From assembly GCA_026129905.1 (NCBI GenBank), contig JAHCHE010000001.1, positions 186,001-250,000 of the forward strand: a stretch of 64,000 bases of DNA, given 5' to 3'. Numbering within the stretch: the stretch's first letter is position 1; each line of letters starts with the position of its first letter. A program made the translations under genes and the position numbers. The notes beneath the pieces were generated by a model. It saw only the letters and a list, made by a program, of their open reading frames with translations. It was not told where the DNA came from and ran no database searches. Below are positions 1 to 8,848 of this stretch, in pieces. This DNA is from Bryobacteraceae bacterium. Its GTDB lineage: Bacteria > Acidobacteriota > Terriglobia > Bryobacterales > Bryobacteraceae.

Positions 1-1850
1 ACCGCGTTCGATGCCCGCAGCAGCATCTGGAAACAGATGTTCGGAATCGCCTCCCGCAACCGGATCAGCCGCAGCCACGGATCTTCGTGCAGGAACCGCA
101 TCGCCACGTCGAACGTCGCCCCGCCCCACATCTCCAGGCTGTACAGCCCGTGCAGCCGGTGCGCCACGAAATTGGCGATGGCCAGCATATCGTAGGTCCG
201 CATCCGCGTCGCCATCAGCGACTGGTGCGCGTCGCGGAACGTCGTGTCGGTCATCAGCAGCGGCTTGGCCGACCGCGTCCACGCGGCGAACTTCTCCGGC
301 CCAAGCTCCTCCAGCAACTGGCGCGTCCCCCGGGGGGGCTCTCCGCTGATGTGCGCCGGGATTCTCGCCGGGCGCAACGCCTCCGGCCCCTTCCCTTTTT
401 GCGCCTCGGGGTTGCCGTTCACCACCACTTCCGCCAGGTAGGTCAACAGCCGCGTAGCCCGGTCCCGCCGCTTGACGAACCGGAACAGCGCCGGCGTCTC
501 GTCCAGAAACGACGTCGTCACCTCTCCGTTCCGGAACGCCGCGTGGTTCACCACGTTCTCCAGGAACGGAATGTTGGTCTGCACGCCCCGCACCCGGAAC
601 TCACGCAGCGCCCGGTCCATGCGCTCGCAGGCGTGCGAGAACTCCCGCCCCCAGGCCGTCACCTTCACCAGCAGCGAATCGTAATACGGCGTGATCACCG
701 CTCCGCCGTAGGCCGACGCCCCGTCCAACCGAATGCCGAAGCCCGCCGGCGACCGGTAGGTGTGCAGCCGGCCGTAATCCGGGATGAAGTTGTTCGAGGG
801 GTCCTCCGTCGTCACCCGGCATTGCAGCGCGAACCCGTTGACGTGGATCTCCTCCTGCGGCGGGACTTTCATCACGTCGTCGTGGAGCGCGTGGTCCTGC
901 GCCACCTGGATCTGGCAGCGCACGACGTCGATCCCGGTCACCGCCTCGGTCACCGTGTGCTCCACCTGAATCCGCGGGTTCACCTCGATAAAGAACCACT
1001 CGCCCGTTTCGGTGTCCACCAGGAACTCGACCGTTCCCGCGCTGTAGTAGCCCGCCGCACGGGCCAGCCGGACCGCCGCATCCGCGATCTGCCGACGGAC
1101 GCCCTCGTCCAGGTTCACCGCCGGCGCGGTCTCGATCACTTTCTGGTGGCGCCGCTGCACCGAGCAATCTCGTTCGTGCAGGTGCACGATGTTGCCGTGC
1201 TTGTCTCCGAGGATCTGGACCTCGACATGCCTCGCCCGGCGGATGTAGTGCTCCAGGAAGACCGCCGGGTTGCCGAAGGCGGCGGAGGCCTCCTGCTGCG
1301 CTTCCTCGAGCTTCGCCGCGAGGTCGGCCGGTTTGTCGACGATCCGCATGCCGCGGCCCCCGCCGCCAAACGCCGCCTTGACGATCACCGGGAAGCCGAT
1401 CTTCTGGGCCAGCGCCTTGGCCGCCTCGATGTTCTTCATCGGGGCATCGGCGCCCTCAATCACCGGCACGCCGGCCTCCTGCGCCAGGCGCCGCGCGGCG
1501 GTCTTGTCGCCGAGCAGTTCCAGCAGCCGCGCGCTGGGCCCGATAAAGGTGATTCCGGCCTCCTCGCAGGCCCGGGGCAGCGCCGGGTTCTCGGCCAGGA
1601 ACCCGTAGCCGGGGTGGATAGCGTCCACCCCTTTCTCCCTGGCCAGCGCCACGGCGCCCGCCACGTCGATGTAGGCCTCGACGGGGCCTTTGCCGTCGCC
1701 GATCAGGTATGCCTCGTCGGCTTTGAACCGGTGCAGGCTCAGCCGGTCTTCCTTCGAATAGACGGCTACCGTCCGCAGACCCAACTCGTTGGCCGCGCGA
1801 AGGATGCGGATGGCGATCTCGCCACGGTTGAACGCAAGAAGTTTTCTCAA
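1..1850 (-). CDS. pyc: Pyruvate carboxylase, N-terminal part (runs off the window edge)
   Basis: Biotin-dependent ATP + bicarbonate carboxylation of pyruvate to oxaloacetate, an anaplerotic cytosolic reaction. The visible 616 codons begin RKLLAFNRGEIAIRILRAA, the classic biotin carboxylase N-terminus. They continue with the ATP-grasp glycine loop (KAAFGGGGRGMR), the HLHERDCSVQRRHQKVIE segment and the EVNPRIQVEHTVTE catalytic segment. After about residue 530 the carboxyltransferase domain starts (TDTTFRDAHQSLMATR, then EMWGGATFDVAMRFLHEDP). That order in one chain is pyruvate carboxylase rather than a separate acetyl-CoA carboxylase subunit. The start is a TTG at 1848-1850 with no convincing Shine-Dalgarno; it is chosen because it aligns with the family N-terminus, and a stop lies nine codons upstream in frame. 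The biotinyl domain lies beyond base 1. The gene is divergent from the DUF4097 lipoprotein, with a 67-bp gap. Confidence 0.95.
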   Translation of the reverse strand, partial: MRKLLAFNRGEIAIRILRAANELGLRTVAVYSKEDRLSLHRFKADEAYLIGDGKGPVEAYIDVAGAVALAREKGVDAIHPGYGFLAENPALPRACEEAGITFIGPSARLLELLGDKTAARRLAQEAGVPVIEGADAPMKNIEAAKALAQKIGFPVIVKAAFGGGGRGMRIVDKPADLAAKLEEAQQEASAAFGNPAVFLEHYIRRARHVEVQILGDKHGNIVHLHERDCSVQRRHQKVIETAPAVNLDEGVRRQIADAAVRLARAAGYYSAGTVEFLVDTETGEWFFIEVNPRIQVEHTVTEAVTGIDVVRCQIQVAQDHALHDDVMKVPPQEEIHVNGFALQCRVTTEDPSNNFIPDYGRLHTYRSPAGFGIRLDGASAYGGAVITPYYDSLLVKVTAWGREFSHACERMDRALREFRVRGVQTNIPFLENVVNHAAFRNGEVTTSFLDETPALFRFVKRRDRATRLLTYLAEVVVNGNPEAQKGKGPEALRPARIPAHISGEPPRGTRQLLEELGPEKFAAWTRSAKPLLMTDTTFRDAHQSLMATRMRTYDMLAIANFVAHRLHGLYSLEMWGGATFDVAMRFLHEDPWLRLIRLREAIPNICFQMLLRASNA

Positions 1851-1917
1851 GGGGGTAGTTTTCAGGCTAGCATGGAACTAATTTCACTGGCTTTCGTAAT
1901 CCTTAGTCGAGGAGACC

Positions 1918-2853
1918 ATGCGCACCAGCATCCTGGCCACCATGACCATCGCCGCCGCCACCATCCTGGCCGGCTGCGACATCGAGGAATTCGCCGGCTC
2001 GTCCCGGTTCAAAGAAGACTTCCACTACAGCTACGATCTGAGGCCCGGTGGCCGCCTGGCGGTCGAGAGCTTCAACGGGTCGATCGAGATCACCGGCGGC
2101 GGCGGAGATAAGGTCGAGATCAGCGGAACCCGCTATGCGTCCACCCGCGAGCTGCTGGAAGCTCTGAAAGTGGACGTCGTCCAGACCGACAATTCCGTCC
2201 GCGTCCGCGCCATCCGTCCGTCCGGACGCCGCGGCAACATGGGCGCCTCCTTCGTCATCCGCCTGCCGCGGCAGGTGGAGATCGAACGCGCCGAAAGCTC
2301 CAACGGCAGCATCAAGATTGAAGACGTCGAGGGCCGCGCGCGCCTGGCCACTTCCAACGGCGCCATCCGGGCGTTCCGGCTCAATGGCGACATCGAAGCC
2401 ACCACCTCCAACGGCAGCATCGAACTGAAGGAATCCCAGGGCAATGCTATCCTTCGGACCTCCAACGGGAAGATCACTGCAATGGACATTCGCGGCCGGT
2501 TTGAGGCGGAAACCTCCAACGCGAGCATCGAAGCCCGGGTGGCGGAGCTCGACGGCAGCCGCCCCCTGCGGCTGGACACCTCCAACGGCGCCATCCGGCT
2601 CACCCTGGAACAGACCCCGAAGACCGACGTTCGCCTCTCCACCAGCAACGGCTCCATCACCTTCGTCGCGCCCTCCTCGATGGCCGCGCGCCTGAAGGCC
2701 GGAACCTCTAATGGCTCGATCAGCTCGTCCTTCAACGTGGGCCCCGAAGGCGGCGTGAAGACCAAGAACCGCCTCGAGGGCGCCGTCAACGGCGGCGGTC
2801 CGCTGGTGGAACTCGCCACCTCCAACGGCAGCATCAACATCGAGCAGCTCTAA
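1918..2853 (+). CDS. DUF4097-type beta-strand repeat lipoprotein
   Basis: A 311-residue exported protein. The N-terminus is a lipoprotein signal with lipobox LAGC (Cys20), so it should be lipid-anchored. From about residue 110 to the end it is a run of roughly 20-25-residue units, each carrying a T/S-SNGSI or TSNGAI core (SSNGSIKIEDVEG, TSNGAIRAFRL, TSNGSIELKES and so on, about eight to nine copies), ending LATSNGSINIEQL. This is the signature of DUF4097/head-GIN-like beta-solenoids, in which each unit forms one coil. The family is common in Acidobacteriota, with no defined biochemical role. The start has a clear ribosome site (GGAGA about 5 nt upstream). It stands alone between divergent pyc and the convergent amidohydrolases. 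Confidence 0.8.
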   Translation: MRTSILATMTIAAATILAGCDIEEFAGSSRFKEDFHYSYDLRPGGRLAVESFNGSIEITGGGGDKVEISGTRYASTRELLEALKVDVVQTDNSVRVRAIRPSGRRGNMGASFVIRLPRQVEIERAESSNGSIKIEDVEGRARLATSNGAIRAFRLNGDIEATTSNGSIELKESQGNAILRTSNGKITAMDIRGRFEAETSNASIEARVAELDGSRPLRLDTSNGAIRLTLEQTPKTDVRLSTSNGSITFVAPSSMAARLKAGTSNGSISSSFNVGPEGGVKTKNRLEGAVNGGGPLVELATSNGSINIEQL

Positions 2854-2882
2854 GCCCGTCTGTCGGGCGTAGCGCCGGTCTG

Positions 2883-4109
2883 CTATTGCGCCTGCTCGCT
2901 TGCCACTTTGCCGTTGATCACGACTCCGACGCAGTGGCTCGTGTACTCAAAGGGGTCGCCGTCGAATAGGGCGACGTCGCCGTCCTTGCCCGCTTCCAGG
3001 CTGCCCACCCGGTCGGCGATGCCGAGCAGCCTGGCGGCGTCGATCGTCACCGCCGAAAGCGCGTTGTCGAAGCCCAGCCCGTGCGCGGCGGCGACGGCGG
3101 CTTCAAACAGCAGAACGCGCGACTTGGGAACGTAGCCCTCGAACCCGCTCTGCATCGCGAACGGAATGCCGGCCGCCTTCAGCTTGGCGGGGGTCTCGAA
3201 GCCGATGTTCTCCGCGTCGCCGTAGGCCCGCTGCATGGCCGGGTGAACGATCGCCGGGTAGCCGGACTCCTTGATCGCGTCCAGCGCCTGGTGCGCTTCC
3301 GCCACGCCGTCGAGCACCAGCCGGATGTTGAACTCCTTGCCCAGCCGGATCGCCGACAGAATGTCGTTGGCGCGGTTCACCGTAACCAGCAAGGGCTTCT
3401 GCCGTTCCAGAACCTGGATCCACGCCTCCAACGGCAGGTCCCGCGCCGGCGGCTCCTTCTCCTTCTTGTCTCCTTCGGCCGGCCGCTGCCGTTTGCGCTG
3501 TGCCTCCTGGGCCTTGATCAATTCGGCCCGCAGCATCGCGATCGCTTTCGAGCGGGTTCCCGGCGAGGCGCCCCGGGCCGACTCACGCGCTCCTTCCCCC
3601 AGCGTCGCGGCGATCATGACGTCCGGCTTCAGCAGCGCCTCCTCGACGGTGTCGCCCGCCGTTTTCACGATCATCGTCTGGCCGGAAACCAGGATCCCCG
3701 GCCCGTGTCCGGTGTGAAGGGTCGTAATCCCGTAACCGCGCAGGTAGCCGATCAGCGTCTCCCTGGCGTCGTACGCGTCGATCGCCCGCAGTTCGGGCTG
3801 AATCGGTTTCGAGCGATCCACCTGGTCCTGGTCGTGATCCTGGTTCAGGTATCCGCTCAAGCCGACCACCGTACGGGCGTCGATCAGCCCCGGCGTCACC
3901 ACCTTGGCGCGGAAGCTCCGGTAGCCCTCCGGCGCCTTCACGTCCGCCGCCGGACCCACGCGCTCGATCCTGCCGTCGCGGATCAGCACCATGCCGTTGC
4001 CGATCGGCGGACCGGCCATCGTGTACACCGTCTCGCCCGTAACCGCGATCTGCGCCGCCGCCGGCAAAGCCAGCGCGAACGCCGCCCAAACCGTAGCGGC
4101 CGCCCTCAT
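2883..4109 (-). CDS. Secreted amidohydrolase-like protein lacking the metal-binding HxH
   Basis: A 408-residue member of the imidazolonepropionase-like amidohydrolase superfamily with a signal peptide (RAAATVWAAFALALPAAAQ). The small beta-sandwich (GETVYTMAGPPIGNGMVLIR) and the C-terminal sandwich (LGIADRVGSLEAGKDGDVALFDGDPFEY) are intact. The strand-1 motif that normally reads PGLIDxHxH reads TPGLIDARTVVGLSGYL, so both metal-ligand histidines are gone. The histidine-rich strand seen in the neighbouring paralogue (HHHTHRHDD) is also absent (TVNRANDIL). It is therefore probably not a metal hydrolase and may be a partner subunit of the upstream gene. The start at 4109 is chosen because its ATG overlaps the upstream TGA (ATGA) and a GGAG lies just before; a GTG at 4118 is the alternative. 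Confidence 0.8.
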   Translation of the reverse strand: MRAAATVWAAFALALPAAAQIAVTGETVYTMAGPPIGNGMVLIRDGRIERVGPAADVKAPEGYRSFRAKVVTPGLIDARTVVGLSGYLNQDHDQDQVDRSKPIQPELRAIDAYDARETLIGYLRGYGITTLHTGHGPGILVSGQTMIVKTAGDTVEEALLKPDVMIAATLGEGARESARGASPGTRSKAIAMLRAELIKAQEAQRKRQRPAEGDKKEKEPPARDLPLEAWIQVLERQKPLLVTVNRANDILSAIRLGKEFNIRLVLDGVAEAHQALDAIKESGYPAIVHPAMQRAYGDAENIGFETPAKLKAAGIPFAMQSGFEGYVPKSRVLLFEAAVAAAHGLGFDNALSAVTIDAARLLGIADRVGSLEAGKDGDVALFDGDPFEYTSHCVGVVINGKVASEQAQ

Positions 4110-5404
4110 TGCATCCACTCCTCGTCCAGGTACAGGCTGGCCCGGTCTTGCGAGGCGCCGTAGCCGCCTTCGGCGTACAACCGGTCCTTCGCCTCCGTCC
4201 GGTCGAACACCTTCACGCCGTCGACCCAGGTTTCCAGCACCTTCGTATAGACGCTGAACGGATCGCCAGACAGGAGGATGAAGTCCGCGTCCTTGCCCGC
4301 TTCGAGCGAGCCGACCTGTCGATCCAGGTCCAGCATCTTCGCGTTGGCCATCGTCAGCCCGTATAGCGCCTTCTCGCGTGACATGCCCGCGCGCACCGCC
4401 AGCGCCGCCATGCGCAGGAACAGCCGGGAGTCCGTGATGCCGTCGTCCGTGTGGAAGCCGACAAGCGCGCCCGCCTTCTCCAGCGCCGCGCCATTGACCA
4501 GCCGGTTGTCCTTGGCCTCGATCTTGCCGCCCGGGCTGTCGATCAGGATGATCGAGCTGCCGACGCCCGCCTTCGCGATTTCGTCCGCCACCGCCCAGGC
4601 GTCGCTGACATGGTGCAGCACGACCCGGAAGCCGAACTCCTTTTGCAGCCGGAGGACGGTGAGAATGTCGTCGTGCCGGTGGGTGTGGTGATGAACGATT
4701 CGCTTGCCGTCCAGCACCTCTACCAGTCCCTCCAGCCGCAGGTCGCGGTCCGGCATCTTGTCCGGATCGCCGTTCGCCTTCCGGACCTTGTCGCGGTACT
4801 CTACCGCCTTAGCGAGCTGTTCGCGCATGAGCGCCGCGGATTTCGCCCGGGTTCCCGGAAACGGCGATGCCCGGCGGGAGTTGGTGCCGTTGGCCATCTT
4901 CATCCCGCCCGCGACGGTCCCGTCGGCGTTGCGGAGGACGATGTCATCGATCGTGTTGCCGTCGCGCAGCTTGCAGTAGATGGTCTGGCCGCTCAGCAGG
5001 TGGCCGGAGCCGGGCATGATGTTCACCGTGGTGATGCCCCCAGCCTGCGCCTTCTGGATGGTAGCGTCCCGGGCATTAATGGCGTCCAGTACCCGAACGT
5101 CCGGCTGCACCGGCGCGCTCGAATCGCCGCCTTCGACGCCGCCGATATGGCTGTGCGAGTCCACCAGCCCGGGCATGATCACCTTGCCGGCGGCGTTCAC
5201 CGTCTGCGCCCCCTGCGGGATGGGCGTCGACTGGCGCGGTCCCGCCGCGACGATCTTACCGTTCCGGATCACCAGGGCGCCGTCCGGAACCTCGGGCCCG
5301 GCGATTGGTATGAGGCGCGCGCCTGTGAAGGCGACGGGCCGTTCCTGAGCCGCGCCGACCGCGCACACGGCGACGGCCGCGATGCAAGAAAACGAAATGC
5401 GCAT
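4106..5404 (-). CDS. Secreted amidohydrolase (imidazolonepropionase-like)
   Basis: A 432-residue metal-dependent amidohydrolase, probably periplasmic: the start MRISFSCIAAVAVCAVGAAQ is a signal peptide. The upstream extension to 5437 is rejected because it would place residues in front of this signal. It has the canonical strand-1 metal motif MPGLVDSHSHIGG, a histidine-rich segment HHHTHRHDDILTVLR, VVLHHVSDAW, a late Asp in FHTDDGITDSR, and the closing LEAGKDADFILLSGDPF of the amidohydrolase beta-sandwich. The substrate is not deducible; relatives act on dipeptides, imidazolones or other cyclic amides. It is translationally coupled by ATGA to the downstream paralogue, which has lost the same histidines, suggesting an active/inactive pair. 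Confidence 0.85.
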   Translation of the reverse strand: MRISFSCIAAVAVCAVGAAQERPVAFTGARLIPIAGPEVPDGALVIRNGKIVAAGPRQSTPIPQGAQTVNAAGKVIMPGLVDSHSHIGGVEGGDSSAPVQPDVRVLDAINARDATIQKAQAGGITTVNIMPGSGHLLSGQTIYCKLRDGNTIDDIVLRNADGTVAGGMKMANGTNSRRASPFPGTRAKSAALMREQLAKAVEYRDKVRKANGDPDKMPDRDLRLEGLVEVLDGKRIVHHHTHRHDDILTVLRLQKEFGFRVVLHHVSDAWAVADEIAKAGVGSSIILIDSPGGKIEAKDNRLVNGAALEKAGALVGFHTDDGITDSRLFLRMAALAVRAGMSREKALYGLTMANAKMLDLDRQVGSLEAGKDADFILLSGDPFSVYTKVLETWVDGVKVFDRTEAKDRLYAEGGYGASQDRASLYLDEEWMQ

Positions 5405-5527
5405 GGGAAAACGTATTGTACCCGATCGATCCGCCACAACAGGCCATCGCCCGGCTCAAGCGGGATGGAAACCGAATCTGTATGATTGATTCAGACCTCG
5501 AACTCCTGTTATGGAAAGGAGGCGCCC

Positions 5528-7069
5528 ATGAATCGGCGCGATCTGCTATCGGGAAGCCTCAAGGCGCTGGCCGCGACGCCGGCGCTCGGGACTGTCACGG
5601 ACCAAGCGGCGACGGCGGTTGGGTGCGGGAGGTGCGCCACGGCCGGTTTTCAGCGCGCCCCGTCGCCGCGGGCGAGGCTGACGGTTAAGCCCATCATGAC
5701 CAACATGATTCACTCGGGCGTCTGGGAGGGGCCGTGCCGGTTCAACGTGGTCAGCGTCGCGCGGGAAACGGAGAATGTGAATCGCGCGTTTGAGCGCTGG
5801 TCCGCGCGCGTGCGGAGCGGCGAGTTCGGGTTCGGGGAGCGGGTGGAGGTACGGGAGCCCGCGCTCATCACGTTCGACGAGGATTTCACGCTGCCGGCGG
5901 CGGCGCTCGCCGGGCTGGACAAGGAAGGACGCGAGGCGGACGTCTTTCTCATCGCGCCGCACGGGTCGTCCAACGCCGCGTTCGACCTGGTACGCCACTT
6001 TCACAAGCCGGCGGCGCTGCTTGGCCTCGACTGCCGGACGGTCGACGTGGCTGCGTACGCCCGGACGCAAGGCGAGGAGATATTCGTCGCCAACGATAAT
6101 CGGGAACTCCAGGATCTGCTGGACCTGCTGAGCGCGCGGAAGGCGTTCCGGGAGACATCGGTCCTGTTCCCCACCGAACGCGGCTTTCCGTCGGTGGCGT
6201 CGCTGACGGGGATCTCGGATCTCGAGGACCTGAAGAAGCGGCACGGCGTGGCGGTGAAGACCATTTCGTACAAGGGGCTCTCGGAAGCGATGGAGCGCCG
6301 GATGAGCGCCGAGCCGGCCCGCCGGGAAGCGGAAGAACTGGCGGGCGACCTGATGCGGTACGCCGCGCACTCCTACATCGATAAGGAATACGTGATCCGC
6401 AGCGCGCTGTTCTACGGGGCGGTTCAGGAGCTGATGGACGTGCACGCGTGCAACGCTTTTACCATCGAGTGCTTCGAATTCTGCTCCAGCCGTCTGCCCG
6501 AGAAATGGAAGATCACGCCGTGCCTGATTCACACGCTGCTGAAGGACGAGGGTCTGGCGTCTTCGTGCGAAGGCGACATGGGCGCGCTGCTGGCCATGCG
6601 GCTCCTGATGTCGGTGTCCGGCAAGTCGTCGCACCTGGGGAACATGTTCTTCCGCGATGGAGCGGTGATCATTAATCACAGCGCGCCGGGCATCAAGATG
6701 AACGGGTTCGACAGTCCGGGTTTGCCGTACAAGTTGGGGCGCTTTGTGCAATCCGGCTGGGGAACGAAGGTCGTCGTGGACTTCGCCGCCAACGAAGAAA
6801 AGCGCGTTACGGTGGCCCGGATGCACCCGAACGCCCGCAAGCTGCTGGTGATGAAGGGGACGCTGGCCGGATCGGAAGGCTGGGACAAGGACGAGTTGGG
6901 GTGCTCGGTGGTGGCTCGGGTGAAGCCGGCCGAAAGCGGCAACGGAGAACCCTTTGTGCGGAAACAGACCGAATATGGAAACCATCTCGTCTGGGTGTAT
7001 GGCGACTACGCGGGGGAACTGGCACGATTGGGCGAGCTGATGGGCGTCGAAGTGGAAACGATAGTTTGA
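5528..7069 (+). CDS. Tat-exported L-fucose/arabinose-isomerase-fold protein
   Basis: A 513-residue protein. The start is the ATG after an excellent GGAAAGGAGG site at 5516-5525. It gives MNRRDLLSGSLKALAA, a short twin-arginine-type signal, followed by a small-residue stretch and several Cys (GCGRCATAG). The remainder resembles the sugar isomerase (FucI/AraA) fold family: an N-terminal Rossmann-like half (DVFLIAPHGSSNAAFDLVRHF, PAALLGLDC), a central half with IECFEFCSSRLPEKW and TPCLIHTLLKDEGLASSCEGDMGALL, and a C-terminal barrel with NHLVWVYGDY. The motif CEGDMGALLAM is typical of the group. The substrate is unknown, and export of an isomerase-like fold is unusual; a twin-arginine signal would fit a folded, metal-loaded protein. 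It lies upstream of a small secreted protein and an MFS sugar-acid transporter, so a carbohydrate role is likely. Confidence 0.7.
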   Translation: MNRRDLLSGSLKALAATPALGTVTDQAATAVGCGRCATAGFQRAPSPRARLTVKPIMTNMIHSGVWEGPCRFNVVSVARETENVNRAFERWSARVRSGEFGFGERVEVREPALITFDEDFTLPAAALAGLDKEGREADVFLIAPHGSSNAAFDLVRHFHKPAALLGLDCRTVDVAAYARTQGEEIFVANDNRELQDLLDLLSARKAFRETSVLFPTERGFPSVASLTGISDLEDLKKRHGVAVKTISYKGLSEAMERRMSAEPARREAEELAGDLMRYAAHSYIDKEYVIRSALFYGAVQELMDVHACNAFTIECFEFCSSRLPEKWKITPCLIHTLLKDEGLASSCEGDMGALLAMRLLMSVSGKSSHLGNMFFRDGAVIINHSAPGIKMNGFDSPGLPYKLGRFVQSGWGTKVVVDFAANEEKRVTVARMHPNARKLLVMKGTLAGSEGWDKDELGCSVVARVKPAESGNGEPFVRKQTEYGNHLVWVYGDYAGELARLGELMGVEVETIV

Positions 7070-7173
7070 GGCGTGCGCGGCGGCAGGGGCGGGTTGTGCC
7101 GCGAGGCCGCTTCGTGCTACACATCGTGTTCCGGCAAAGCGAGGCAAGGTTCCAAAGGATGGGGAAATCCGAC

Positions 7174-7470
7174 ATGACGCGACGTACGGCGGCCGGCGTG
7201 GCGTGCGCCGGGCTATTCGCGGCGGCGGCCGCGCCTCAGGACGTAAGTTCAACAAGCTCAAAGGGAGATGCGAGGGTGTTGCAGGTATTTCAGGAACTAT
7301 TCGACGTGAGCACTAAGGAAAAGAAGGGGCTTACGTTCTACATCGGCGGGCAGACCGTACCGGGGCTGGTGGTGAAGATGCACGGAGACGAGGTGGTCGA
7401 GGTGATGAACCGGACGGCCCCGCGCATTCTCATCCGGATCGACCGCATTGACGCCGTGCAACTGGGGTGA
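7174..7470 (+). CDS. Small exported protein of unknown function
   Basis: 98 residues. The N-terminus TRRTAAGVACAGLFAAAAAPQ reads as a signal peptide. The mature part, from about residue 35, is a compact domain (FQELFDVSTKEKKGLTFYIG ... VPGLVVKMHGDEVVEVMNR ... RILIRIDRIDAVQLG) with alternating hydrophobic strands suggesting an SH3/PRC-like small beta-barrel. I do not recognise the family. The ATG at 7174 is preferred because a GGGG tract sits 10 nt upstream; an ATG at 7159 is possible. It lies 104 bp after the isomerase-like gene and 42 bp before the transporter, in the same direction. Confidence 0.6.
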   Translation: MTRRTAAGVACAGLFAAAAAPQDVSSTSSKGDARVLQVFQELFDVSTKEKKGLTFYIGGQTVPGLVVKMHGDEVVEVMNRTAPRILIRIDRIDAVQLG

Positions 7471-7512
7471 GCGGTGGCGTCGGGTCCGGCGCATGAAGAG
7501 CGCCGGGGAGTG

Positions 7513-8835
7513 ATGGCGCTTCCCCGCATTCCGCATTTCCGGTTCGTTGTCGCCGGATTGTTGTTGCTGGCGACGATGATCAACTACGCGGACCGGCTGA
7601 TGCTGTCGGTAGTCGCGCCGCAGGTCCGCGCCGAGTTCGGGCTGACGGAGCAGGACTACGGGCAGATTCTGTTCTGGTTCCTGACGGCCTACGCCATCAT
7701 GTACGCTCTGTCCGGCCCGCTGGCGGACCGATTGGGAACGCGCCGGGGGTTCACGCTCTTCATCTGCGCGTGGTCGGTGGCGGCGGTGGGCCATGCCACG
7801 GCGGTCGGCAAATGGTCGCTCGCGTTCTGGCGGTTTCTGCTGGGGCTGGGCGAACCGGGCAACTGGCCGTGCGCGGCCAAGGCGGTGGCGGAGTGGTTTC
7901 CGGCGGACCAGCGGGCGCTGGGCGTCGGACTGTTCAACGCAGGGTCGTCGCTGGGTTCGGCGCTGGCGCCGCCGTTTGTTGTGTTTCTGACGCTGCGGTA
8001 CGGCTGGCGGGCGGCGTTTTTCTTCACCGGGTCGCTCGGCTTGCTGTGGCTGGTGGCGTGGCTGGCGCTCTATCAGCCGCCGCATCGGAGCCGTCTGATC
8101 ACCGAGCGGGAGTGGCTCTACCTGAAGGACAAGGTGCGGCCTCCGGAGGAGACGAGGCCGGCGCGGCTGCCGCGCGGCGACTGGATCCGGGTGATCAAGG
8201 ACCCGGGGTGTTATTCGCTGATCTTCGCGCGGTTTTTCACGGATCCGGTGATCTACTTCGTGATCTTCTGGCTGCCGGAGTACCTGCAAAAGGAGCGCAA
8301 CTTCGACCTCGCGATGGTAGGCAAGTACGCCTGGGTGCCATTCATCTTCGGGGACGCGGGGTATGTTCTGGGAGGATGGGCGTCGGGCTATTTGATGCGG
8401 CGGGGATGGCCGCTGGCGAAGGCCCGGGCGGTCGTGCTGTTGAGCGCGGCGGCGATCATGCCGCTGGCGATGTTCGCGCCGTTCGTGGCGGAGGCGTGGA
8501 TGGCGATTGGCGTCACGTGCGTAATCACGTTCGGTCACGCGTTATGGATCTCGAATCTGCTGACGCTGCCGACGGACCTGTTTCCCGGGTCTCGGGTTGG
8601 CACCGCCACGGGGCTTTCGGGAATGGGCGGCGCGGTAGGCGGGATGCTGGCGAACCTGACGACGGGCTACGTGGTGGCGAGTCTGTCGTACAAGCCGATT
8701 TTCGTGGCCGCCGGGCTGATGCACCCGCTGGCGTTCACGCTGCTTTTCGTATTGCTGCTGAGAGGATTGATCAAACGAGGCCACGCGGAGGCGGCGCCGA
8801 TTCTCCGAGAATCTCCCGATATCCCCAGCACTTAG
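7513..8835 (+). CDS. MFS transporter, anion:cation symporter (hexuronate/sugar-acid) type
   Basis: A 440-residue, 12-helix major facilitator. The opening FRFVVAGLLLLATMINYADRLMLSV matches the ACS (ExuT/GudP-like) group, whose members typically begin with a similar INYxDRxxLS. The inter-helix 2-3 motif DRLGTRRG and FLLGLGEPGNWPCAAKAVAEWF are also family hallmarks. It probably imports a hexuronate, galactonate or similar organic acid with protons. The start at ATG 7513, with GGGGAG 5 nt upstream, is preferred over the in-frame GTG at 7474, which would add a hydrophilic stretch. It follows the isomerase-like gene, supporting sugar-acid use. Confidence 0.85.
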   Translation: MALPRIPHFRFVVAGLLLLATMINYADRLMLSVVAPQVRAEFGLTEQDYGQILFWFLTAYAIMYALSGPLADRLGTRRGFTLFICAWSVAAVGHATAVGKWSLAFWRFLLGLGEPGNWPCAAKAVAEWFPADQRALGVGLFNAGSSLGSALAPPFVVFLTLRYGWRAAFFFTGSLGLLWLVAWLALYQPPHRSRLITEREWLYLKDKVRPPEETRPARLPRGDWIRVIKDPGCYSLIFARFFTDPVIYFVIFWLPEYLQKERNFDLAMVGKYAWVPFIFGDAGYVLGGWASGYLMRRGWPLAKARAVVLLSAAAIMPLAMFAPFVAEAWMAIGVTCVITFGHALWISNLLTLPTDLFPGSRVGTATGLSGMGGAVGGMLANLTTGYVVASLSYKPIFVAAGLMHPLAFTLLFVLLLRGLIKRGHAEAAPILRESPDIPST

Positions 8836-8848
8836 AAGGGGAGAGGCG

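Noticed and set aside
87-2111. 674-codon plus-strand open frame opposite pyc
   Set aside because: It is R/H/P-rich with no recognisable domain and lies entirely opposite the clear pyruvate carboxylase frame and into the DUF4097 gene; an effect of high GC and codon bias.
2133-2840. 235-codon antisense frame with repeated PLEV units opposite the DUF4097 gene
   Set aside because: The repeats are the reverse reading of the SNGSI repeat codons; no ribosome site or signal supports expression.
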